From the NCBI GenBank assembly GCA_020049615.1, contig JAIFKN010000076.1, forward strand, positions 1 through 5,224: a DNA stretch of 5,224 bases, read 5' to 3'. Both the position numbers and the translations under genes were made by a program. Of this stretch, positions 1 to 4,868 are shown piece by piece. The notes beneath the pieces were generated by a model. It was not told where the DNA came from. It did no database searches and saw only the letters and a program-made list of their open reading frames with translations. Source of the stretch: a bacterium (GTDB lineage: Bacteria; Planctomycetota; UBA11346). Position 1 is the stretch's first letter. The number at the start of each line of letters is the position of its first letter.

Positions 1-100
1 AGTTCGTCGCCAGGGTCAGGGCGACGCCCTGCGTCTTGGTCTGGGCCGCCGGCACCGTGCCGCTGCTCGCCCCGTTGGCGTTGTAGGTCACCGCGTAAGT
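1..100 (-). repeat. B-repeat coding segment, copy 2 (cut by window edge)
   Basis: This is the second copy of the B-repeat segment. Its protein reads YAVTYNANG... and differs from copy 1 at three of 32 residues (Asp to Asn, Ala to Val, Ser to Ala). The rest of this repeat lies left of the window, so whether the LamG-like domain is also repeated cannot be seen. Confidence 0.85.
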
Positions 101-1447
101 CGTGGCGGTGGTGGGCGAGACGGACAGCCAGGAGGAACCAACGCGAATCTCGTCAACCGTATAGGCACTGCCATTGCCGACGGTCTGCAGTTGATTGATG
201 CCGATGGCACCGAGAGTCGCGGTGGCGCTGACGGGACTGGTCGGGACGGAGCCGCTGCCCAGGCCGGTCGGATTGACGTACAGGTTGAGCGCCCCTGTGG
301 CGAGATCGACGGAAACGGCCAGGAAATTCGTGCCCAGCGTCGTGAGGGCCGTGTTCCCGACCACCGCGCCATCACCATCGCTGTAGATCTTGATCGTGGC
401 GGCATCGAAGTGCTGACCAATCATGAATTTCACGGCCCCGCTGTTCATGAAGCGGATCTGGTTGGCATCACCGACCGTGGCCGTGGCATCCTGGATCCAC
501 GAGAACCACACCGTGCCTGCCAGCGCTGACGTCAGCGTGCGGGTCGCCTGGCCGCTGCCATAATACGACACGCTGGCGCCTGCGCCTGACGTCTGCAGGT
601 TGCTGTAGGCCAGGTTGGAGCCGCCGGCAAGGCCGGAGGACCAGTCGCCAGCCCAGCCGGTGCCACCGTTGTTCACCGTGCCGCCGGCGAACCCGTCGTA
701 GGCGTAGGTCGATGCCGCCGTCGCCGTCCACTTGGCGTACAAGACCACAGCTGCGTCGCTCGTGTAGTTCGCGCCCGCCGCGTAGTCGGTGCCCAGGCCA
801 TTGGCCTGCGTGTTCCAGCCGGCGAAGGTCGAACCGGTCAGGGCCAGGGTGCCGGAGTTCGTCGCCAGGGTCAGGGAGACGCCCTGCGTCTTGGTCTGGG
901 CCGCCGGCGCCGTGCCGCTGCTCGCCCCGTTGGCGTCGTAGGTGACGGCATACGTTGCCGGATTGACCGTGACGGTCCCATCGACCAGGACCAGGGCCAA
1001 CGATGTTCCCCCATTATCCAGGATATCCGTCGGTGAACCCGACACGGAGAGGGAGATGGGGAATGTACCGGACGAGATACCTGTCGTATTAACCGTGACG
1101 ACGGCGATGGCGCCGTTCGCCGCCACCGTGCCCGAGGCGGTGACGACGCCATTGAGCGCCGTCCGGGAATCGCCGCCCGGGTATGGGGTCTGGATGCCGG
1201 CCGCCGTCCAGATGGTCGCTGCCGTGGTCATGTTGACTGCGGTGATGGTCGGCCCGCTGGTCCCCCCACCGATCTGCAGGTACAGATCCATGCCCGCCGT
1301 CTGCTCGCCTCCGCTGACCGAGACGGTGAAGGTCTGACCGGCGGTGTTCGGCAGCAGCGGGATATTGCCCAGGGAGATCGTCTCCCCCGCAGTGGCGAAC
1401 GTCCAGGTGCAGAGCAGCAGGCAGATGCATGAGCAGATGAACTTCAT
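1..1447 (-). CDS. Secreted multidomain protein with InlB-type B-repeats and LamG-like domain (3' part outside window)
   Basis: The frame is open from ATG at 1447 to the left edge (482 codons, no stop), so the C-terminus is not seen. Residues 1-20 form a signal peptide (MKFICSC..., hydrophobic core, ending TFATA). Residues 21-163 are a Gly/Thr/Val-rich beta-sandwich beginning ETISLGNIPLLPNTAGQTF; it resembles cohesin-like domains, but this is a weak assignment. Residues 166-244 match the Listeria-Bacteroides B-repeat (Flg_new type): YAVTYDANG, then FAGWNTQANG, then VVLYAKW. Residues 248-447 look like the LamG/concanavalin-like domain of PVC secreted proteins: YDGFAGG, GGTGWAGDWSSG, VWFSWIQD, DEIRVGSSW. 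A second B-repeat starts at residue 451. The protein is likely exported and displayed on the surface or released, with a role in adhesion or glycan contact inferred from domains only. The signal peptide holds four Cys (5, 7, 9, 13), but there is no convincing lipobox. The start is fixed by a good RBS. An anchor such as PEP-CTERM or an autotransporter domain would lie outside the window. Confidence 0.85.
   Translation of the reverse strand, partial: MKFICSCICLLLCTWTFATAGETISLGNIPLLPNTAGQTFTVSVSGGEQTAGMDLYLQIGGGTSGPTITAVNMTTAATIWTAAGIQTPYPGGDSRTALNGVVTASGTVAANGAIAVVTVNTTGISSGTFPISLSVSGSPTDILDNGGTSLALVLVDGTVTVNPATYAVTYDANGASSGTAPAAQTKTQGVSLTLATNSGTLALTGSTFAGWNTQANGLGTDYAAGANYTSDAAVVLYAKWTATAASTYAYDGFAGGTVNNGGTGWAGDWSSGLAGGSNLAYSNLQTSGAGASVSYYGSGQATRTLTSALAGTVWFSWIQDATATVGDANQIRFMNSGAVKFMIGQHFDAATIKIYSDGDGAVVGNTALTTLGTNFLAVSVDLATGALNLYVNPTGLGSGSVPTSPVSATATLGAIGINQLQTVGNGSAYTVDEIRVGSSWLSVSPTTATTYAVTYNANGASSGTVPAAQTKTQGVALTLATN
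856..955 (-). repeat. B-repeat coding segment, copy 1
   Basis: This segment encodes the N-terminal half of the first B-repeat (about residues 165-197). It matches positions 1-100 at 93 of 100 bases by hand alignment. The offset is 855 bp, exactly 285 codons, so both copies are read in the same frame. The similarity drops sharply just before the YAVTY motif, so the duplicated unit starts at the domain border. Confidence 0.85.
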
Positions 1448-1452
1448 ACCGG

Positions 1453-1458
1453 TTCCTT
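1453..1458 (-). promoter_or_regulatory. Ribosome binding site of the B-repeat/LamG-like protein
   Basis: On the minus strand AAGGAA is followed by a 5-nt spacer (CCGGT) and the ATG at 1447. This supports the chosen start, which also places the signal peptide exactly at the N-terminus. Confidence 0.6.
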
Positions 1459-1566
1459 TGGCTGCGGGCTCGTGGTCATCCCTACACGTTGCCAAGGGCG
1501 CACGGACTATACTTGCCAGTTCGGTTCAGTCGTTTCGGCCATTTTGAACATGCCTATCGCTTTGAC

Positions 1567-1582
1567 GCTGGCCTTAGCCAGC
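1567..1582. repeat. Perfect short inverted repeat upstream of GH16 gene
   Basis: GCTGGC, a 4-nt loop CTTA, and GCCAGC form a perfect 6-bp dyad 59 nt upstream of the GH16 start. It touches the TTGACG hexamer at 1562-1567. It could be an operator or a small transcript hairpin, but a 6-bp dyad of this kind can occur by chance in GC-rich DNA. Confidence 0.3.
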
Positions 1583-1641
1583 CTGGGTCGCCTGTCTTGC
1601 ATCCCCCTCAACGGCGTTGAACTCAGCAACGTAATGTTGCC

Positions 1642-2631
1642 ATGAACCGCCTCTCCATCCTCCTCATCATCGCTGGCTATGCAGGAGCAGCCGAAGTCCC
1701 GACTCTGGTCTGGTCAGATGAGTTCGACACCCCTGGTGCACCTGATCCAGCCAAATGGGGATATGAGGTCGGTCGGATCCGCAATAAGGAAGAGCAATTC
1801 TACACCAAAGACCGTCGTGAGAATGCCCGGGTGGAAGACGGCCATCTGATTCTGGAAGCCCGCAAGGAGGACTGGGGCAAGGCTGCTTACACCTCAGCCA
1901 GCCTGACGACCAGTGAGACCTTCCCGTTCCAGTACGGTCGAGTCGAGGTGCGCGCCAAAATCCCGACTGGGAGAGGGCTGTGGCCTGCCATCTGGTTGTT
2001 GGGCTCCAACATCCAGGCAGCGGGTTGGCCAACCTGTGGTGAGATCGACATCATGGAGAACGTCGGCTTCGATCCCGATATACTGCACGCCACGATCCAC
2101 ACGAAAGCCTTCAACCACGGCCTGAATAATCACAAGGGCGCAAAGTTTGAACTCGCCAAACCCTGGGCTGATTTTCATAGTTACGCGCTTGATTGGCATC
2201 CCGATCGCCTGGACATATGGGTTGATGAGCAAAAAACATTCACCTACGCCAACGACGGAACGGGAACGGCATCCTGGCCATTTGACTTGAAGATGTATCT
2301 CATCCTGAACGTCGCCGTCGGGGGATCTTGGGGTGGCGCCAAAGGTGTTGACGCGGCTGTCTTCCCGCAACGCATGGTGGAACAAGAAATAACAGACCAA
2401 CGGGCCATCCGAGGTCCTGGCGAATACCGGAACGGCGTGGGTCTACACGATCAGCTGCCCGGTCTGCGCCGGTGGCTACGTACCGACATCCACCCATTGT
2501 CCTCCCGCTTTGGCGCTGCGTTCGTCGGCCAGGACATGTCGGATGGTGTCCAGGTTGCGCCGTGCACTGACCAGTGGTTCGCGGTCCTCTTCGATTGCCA
2601 GCAGCAGGTCGCCCATGGCCCCAGCCTGTGA
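1642..2631 (+). CDS. Secreted GH16 endo-beta-glucanase (laminarinase type), C-terminus abnormal
   Basis: Glycoside hydrolase family 16, cleaving internal beta-1,3 (or beta-1,3-1,4) glucan bonds with retention. Residues 1-16 are a short signal peptide (MNRLSILLIIAGYAGA), so the enzyme acts outside the cytoplasm. The catalytic domain begins at LVWSDEFDTPGAPDPAKW. The GH16 signature EIDIME lies at residues 134-139, with E134 as nucleophile, D136 assisting and E139 as acid/base. Other family marks are GRVEVRAKIPTGRGLWPAIWLLG (W114, W118), HATIHT, FHSYALDWHPDRLDIWVD, and the VAVGGSWGG loop (224-232). The family normally ends shortly after FPQRM with a strand like VDYVRVYQ. Here FPQRM (241-245) is followed by VEQEITDQRA and about 75 more unrelated residues, of which the last 52 codons run antisense to the oxidoreductase gene. 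No frame nearby supplies the missing strand. The last 84 residues are therefore probably not native. No Shine-Dalgarno is seen before the ATG, but the signal peptide supports this start. The gene appears less GC-rich than its right-hand neighbours. Confidence 0.88.
   Translation: MNRLSILLIIAGYAGAAEVPTLVWSDEFDTPGAPDPAKWGYEVGRIRNKEEQFYTKDRRENARVEDGHLILEARKEDWGKAAYTSASLTTSETFPFQYGRVEVRAKIPTGRGLWPAIWLLGSNIQAAGWPTCGEIDIMENVGFDPDILHATIHTKAFNHGLNNHKGAKFELAKPWADFHSYALDWHPDRLDIWVDEQKTFTYANDGTGTASWPFDLKMYLILNVAVGGSWGGAKGVDAAVFPQRMVEQEITDQRAIRGPGEYRNGVGLHDQLPGLRRWLRTDIHPLSSRFGAAFVGQDMSDGVQVAPCTDQWFAVLFDCQQQVAHGPSL
2377..2475. other. Convergent junction with lost GH16 homology
   Basis: This stretch lies between the last recognisable GH16 codon (M245, 2374-2376) and the oxidoreductase stop (TAG on minus, 2476-2478). 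All three plus-strand frames were read. None gives the expected terminal GH16 strand, and one hits a stop (TAA) within seven codons. No clear bidirectional terminator is present; only a short CCGG dyad occurs near 2459-2472. It looks like a deletion or recombination joint or degraded sequence, but this is inferred from missing homology alone. Confidence 0.4.
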
Positions 2632-3522
2632 GGGCAGCAACTGCATGCTCTCGGTGTCGACCGTGACGGGATCAGGACCGATCCGCCGCGAGGTCAGTTC
2701 GATGCCGCCGCTCCATAGACCAAAGCGCAGGGAACCCTCGTCGCCATCGACCCGGCAACGCTCCGACGAGAGTCCATTGCGCAGCAACTGGCTGTGGAGG
2801 ATATGCCCGGTGCAGCCTTCACCGAAGTCGATGACCGAGAGCAGGAGGTTGTCGCTGGTGAAGGCTTGGCCGGCCATGCGCCTGGTGGTGGTGGCGACCC
2901 GCCGCGGCTCGCGACCGGTCCAGTAGCGCAGCAGGTCGGCGAGATGGTTGTTCCACTGCACGGTGAGAAAGTTGTCACAGGTGCTGTAGTACGGGTGACC
3001 GGCCAGGTCACGATCCTGCGTGCCCATGATCTCGATTCCGGCGAAGAACGGCGTGCCGATCCAGCCCTGACGAATGATGTAGTGCACCATGAAATTGTTT
3101 GGCATCCAGCGGTAGTTCTGGCTGACCGCGAGACGGATGCCGGCGGCATCGGCGAGTTCGACCAGTCGTGCGAGCGGCTTCTCAGTCAGCACCGGCTTGC
3201 CGGCTGCCGCCGCCGCAGCCACCACAGCTTCGCGCAGCGCGGGCTGCGTCAGAAGGGCGATCACCTCGACCGCAGGATCGGAGATCACCGCATGAAAATC
3301 CGCGTGCACAGCTGGCGACTCGGGCAGAGCTGCGGCGCGGATGCGAGCCTCGGGGGCCGGATCGGCTATGGCTACGATGCGCCAGCCAGCGGCGCGGTAG
3401 GCTTCGACGTGGGCGCCAGAGATGTTGCCGAAACCGATCAGGCCGATGCGCCAATCCTTACGCCGGGGTTGCGGCGTGGTCGTCGGGATGCCGAGTGCTT
3501 GCGGAGTGATGATGGGGTTCAT
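2476..3522 (-). CDS. Gfo/Idh/MocA family NAD(P)-dependent oxidoreductase
   Basis: A 348-residue cytoplasmic sugar or cyclitol dehydrogenase-type protein of normal family length. The Rossmann nucleotide-binding motif GLIGFGNISGAH lies at residues 27-38 after a 20-residue polar N-terminal tail. VAIADPAPEAR (50-60) ends the second strand, where an acidic residue usually contacts the cofactor ribose. TEKPLA (113-118) carries the family lysine K115. WNNHLADLLRYWTG (190-203) carries the conserved histidine H193, the usual catalytic or substrate residue. The C-terminal sheet domain is complete and ends GDLLLAIEEDREPLVSARRNLDTIRHVLADERSAKAGG. The segment after EKPLA is short: RLVELADAAG follows directly, where relatives usually have about seven more residues of helix. 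The substrate cannot be told from sequence. Its ATG overlaps the cupin stop codon (ATGA), so the two genes are probably co-transcribed and translationally coupled. The 3' end is overlapped antisense by the run-on GH16 frame. Confidence 0.92.
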   Translation of the reverse strand: MNPIITPQALGIPTTTPQPRRKDWRIGLIGFGNISGAHVEAYRAAGWRIVAIADPAPEARIRAAALPESPAVHADFHAVISDPAVEVIALLTQPALREAVVAAAAAAGKPVLTEKPLARLVELADAAGIRLAVSQNYRWMPNNFMVHYIIRQGWIGTPFFAGIEIMGTQDRDLAGHPYYSTCDNFLTVQWNNHLADLLRYWTGREPRRVATTTRRMAGQAFTSDNLLLSVIDFGEGCTGHILHSQLLRNGLSSERCRVDGDEGSLRFGLWSGGIELTSRRIGPDPVTVDTESMQLLPSQAGAMGDLLLAIEEDREPLVSARRNLDTIRHVLADERSAKAGGQWVDVGT

Positions 3523-3845
3523 GGCTGCCCCGGCTGGTGCAGGTGGCCGGGGCGCCGGCGCCCACGAAGGGGTCCTTCGAACCAGAAGTAGGTGGTGTCC
3601 TCGAGGATCTCGACCACCTCGTGCTCGTCGCCCATCCAGGTCGCCAACACATCGCCTGGCTCAAGCACGTAGTCGATACCCTCCGAGCGCATATGCATGC
3701 GTCCGGTTATCATGCAGACAAACTCATCGGCGTCGTGGAAGTGGGTCTCGGTAACCTGCTTCTGGCCCTTGACGAAGCGGGCCAGACCCCAACTGGTAAT
3801 GGCGTCGGACGTGAAGTTGGCGCGGGGGCCTTGGATGATCGGCAT
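3519..3845 (-). CDS. Small single-domain cupin protein
   Basis: A 108-residue protein with one double-stranded beta-helix (cupin) domain and no signal peptide, so it is cytoplasmic. Cupin motif 1 is G27-QKQVTE-THFHDADEFVCMITG48, giving metal ligands H35, H37 and E41. Motif 2 is YVLEPGDVLATWMGDEHEV, with P63, G64 and the fourth ligand H75. A complete His/His/Glu/His set suggests bound metal. Such proteins can be sugar isomerases, small dioxygenases or sensors, and the reaction here cannot be assigned. The tail after FWFEGPLRGRRRPGH is basic and proline-rich. The start at 3845 is chosen because AGGAG precedes it by 6 nt and the cupin fold starts just after. The frame stays open upstream, but that stretch is antisense to the AraC gene. 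Its TGA overlaps the oxidoreductase ATG, so it is the first gene of a two-gene operon. Confidence 0.85.
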   Translation of the reverse strand: MPIIQGPRANFTSDAITSWGLARFVKGQKQVTETHFHDADEFVCMITGRMHMRSEGIDYVLEPGDVLATWMGDEHEVVEILEDTTYFWFEGPLRGRRRPGHLHQPGQP

Positions 3846-3923
3846 GGAGGGCTCCTGCCCCGGAACATCGTCGCCGGCTGGCGCTTGGACAAGGCAGACG
3901 ATCAGCACAATCCCGTCATAGCC
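3846..3923. promoter_or_regulatory. Divergent promoter region, cupin operon / AraC regulator
   Basis: A 78-bp gap between two divergent starts, the classic place for an AraC-family operator. It holds an inverted pair ATCGTC (3867-3872) and GACGAT (3897-3902), 30 bp apart start to start, about three helical turns. On the minus strand a weak TTGTCC, 17 bp, GATGTT arrangement could be the cupin promoter. All are weak matches; the argument is mainly the gene arrangement. Confidence 0.4.
3852..3856 (-). promoter_or_regulatory. Ribosome binding site deciding the cupin start
   Basis: On the minus strand AGGAG lies 6 nt before the ATG at 3845. It selects this start over in-frame upstream codons in a frame that stays open far into the opposite gene. 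Confidence 0.7.
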
Positions 3924-4778
3924 ATGGACGATCCCGGCATCATTGTTGCTCATCTGGCAGAACTGGTTGGGGGCCAACCGCATCCACGCGCGGTTTTCGC
4001 AGAAGTTGGACTGGGTCCGCCGGTGCTCACCCGGCCGCAGCCTCTCGTCGAGATTTTCATGGTCATGCACGGGGCATGCGTCCTCGAAATCGGTGATCGC
4101 ATGGCCTCGCTCGGACCCGGGCACATCGCCCTGATCAATGCGCACCTCGGCAACCGGGCGCGTACCCGTGGGCGCGGTTTTCGCTATGCCTGCATCTCGC
4201 TGGCCATGGACGATGCCGGCCTGCGCCGGTCCCCACTGCTGGCGGTGCGACAGGCACGCGAACTGGCGGGGTTGATCACCTCCGCGCGTGAGGTTGCGCT
4301 CCTGACGCATGCTCCACCTGCTCCACTGGCGGCCCTGAGAGTCAAGGCGTCTGTGCTCCGCTTCCTGCTCCTCGCCCACAGCGAATTCACCGACGCCGGA
4401 TCGCCAGCGGCCAGCGATCCACGCCTGGCCCGGGCGCTGGCCTGGGCTCATGAAAACCATCGAGATCCGAACCTGACCGTGGAAGATCTTGCGCGCGCCG
4501 CCGGGATCTCGTCCGAGCACCTTGGTCGCTTGTGCCACCGTGCCTGCGGGACGTCGCCGATGCAGTACGTGCTGCGCCTACGCCTCGAGCGCGCTCGCGG
4601 GTTGCTCGCCAAGACCGGCATGGGAGTCAAGGAGGTTGCCGCCCTGGTCGGCTTCCGGGATGCAGGCTACTTCTCACGGCGTTTCCACCGAGCCATGGGT
4701 CTGCCACCCAGCCGACGGCCAAACGCTCCGGTCGTCTCTCCCGGGGGCGACCATGGCGTGGAAGCTCCTGCCTGGTAG
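3924..4778 (+). CDS. AraC-family transcriptional regulator
   Basis: A 284-residue protein, the usual length for this family. The N-terminal part (about residues 20-95) is a cupin-like AraC ligand-binding domain, visible as PLVEIFMVMHGACVLEIGDRMASLGPGHIALINAHLGN. The C-terminal domain starts at ARALAWAHENHRDPNLTVEDLARAAGISSEHLGRLCHRACGTSPMQYV, with the first helix-turn-helix at about 184-206. The second HTH is at about 233-259 (MGVKEVAALVGFRDAGYFSRRFHRAMG). This binds DNA and typically activates genes for carbohydrate use in answer to a sugar. It is divergent from the cupin-oxidoreductase operon with a 78-bp gap, so that operon is the likely target, possibly along with its own gene. The ATG at 3924 is the best start by length, but it has no Shine-Dalgarno; an in-frame TTG at 3885 is an alternative. 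Reading further upstream would be antisense to the cupin gene. The final residues (NAPVVSPGGDHGVEAPAW) are an unstructured tail. Confidence 0.92.
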   Translation: MDDPGIIVAHLAELVGGQPHPRAVFAEVGLGPPVLTRPQPLVEIFMVMHGACVLEIGDRMASLGPGHIALINAHLGNRARTRGRGFRYACISLAMDDAGLRRSPLLAVRQARELAGLITSAREVALLTHAPPAPLAALRVKASVLRFLLLAHSEFTDAGSPAASDPRLARALAWAHENHRDPNLTVEDLARAAGISSEHLGRLCHRACGTSPMQYVLRLRLERARGLLAKTGMGVKEVAALVGFRDAGYFSRRFHRAMGLPPSRRPNAPVVSPGGDHGVEAPAW

Positions 4779-4799
4779 GCCTCAGTCAGGCCTTCCGGG
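4771..4799 (+). terminator. Strong imperfect hairpin at the AraC stop codon
   Basis: AGGCCT (4777-4782), loop CAGTC, AGGCCT (4788-4793) gives six perfect pairs. Across a T-T mismatch the stem continues with G-C, G-C, T-G, C-G and C-G, for a 12-step stem over 29 nt. It overlaps the AraC stop (TAG, 4776-4778). No T-run follows, so it is not a canonical intrinsic terminator. It may still slow or end AraC transcription, or protect the mRNA 3' end. Confidence 0.45.
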
Positions 4800-4820
4800 T
4801 TCGTCCAGAAAGGCTGTTCA

Positions 4821-4868
4821 ATGTGTGCCGCAGCCGACAAAGAGGTGAAGACCCATGGATGCGCCTGA
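4821..4868 (+). CDS. Possible 15-residue leader peptide overlapping the sigma-factor start
   Basis: ATG at 4821 opens a 15-codon frame (MCAAADKEVKTHGCA) ending in TGA at 4866-4868. This lies 14 bp inside the sigma-factor gene in another frame. AAAGG at 4809-4813 sits 7 nt before the ATG, a plausible ribosome binding site. If translated, it would cover the sigma-factor RBS and could couple or limit its translation. It may equally be chance; there is no homology to call on. Confidence 0.2.
   Translation: MCAAADKEVKTHGCA
4841..4848 (+). promoter_or_regulatory. Ribosome binding site of the ECF sigma factor
   Basis: AGAGGTGA, close to the full anti-SD match, lies 6 nt before the ATG at 4855. It fixes the start of the sigma-factor gene. 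Confidence 0.7.

Larger units (their letters stand above)
1448..1641. promoter_or_regulatory. Divergent intergenic region between surface protein and GH16 gene
   Basis: This 194-bp region must hold the 5' regulatory sequence of both flanking genes. For the minus gene there is a TATAGT hexamer at 1506-1511 (minus strand), 58 nt before its ATG, but no good -35 at 16-18 bp. For the plus gene there is a TTGACG at 1562-1567 without a matching -10. Neither promoter is convincing. No small gene is evident. Confidence 0.35.

Noticed and set aside
191..1337. Several open plus-strand frames in the left 1.4 kb
   Set aside because: They are Arg/Pro/Ser-rich or low-complexity shadows of the long minus-strand gene, which has a signal peptide, domain motifs and in-frame repeats.
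2420..2520. Cys-containing reading (CPVCAGG..., HCPP) in the second plus frame after the GH16 domain, looking like a zinc motif
   Set aside because: It has no start codon with RBS and no regular metal-binding spacing, and its second half is antisense to the oxidoreductase C-terminus. It is most likely chance.
2794..3591. 265-codon open plus-strand frame opposite the oxidoreductase
   Set aside because: It is an antisense shadow in GC-rich DNA. The minus-strand protein shows the complete Gfo/Idh/MocA motif order.
3537..3923. In-frame upstream extension of the AraC gene by 129 codons
   Set aside because: This stretch is antisense to the cupin gene, which has a good RBS and a complete motif set. 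AraC proteins of 284 residues are already full length, and the extension matches no known domain.
3846..4538. In-frame upstream extension of the cupin frame on the minus strand
   Set aside because: It lies antisense to the AraC gene, shows no domain, and the AGGAG site sits exactly before the ATG at 3845.
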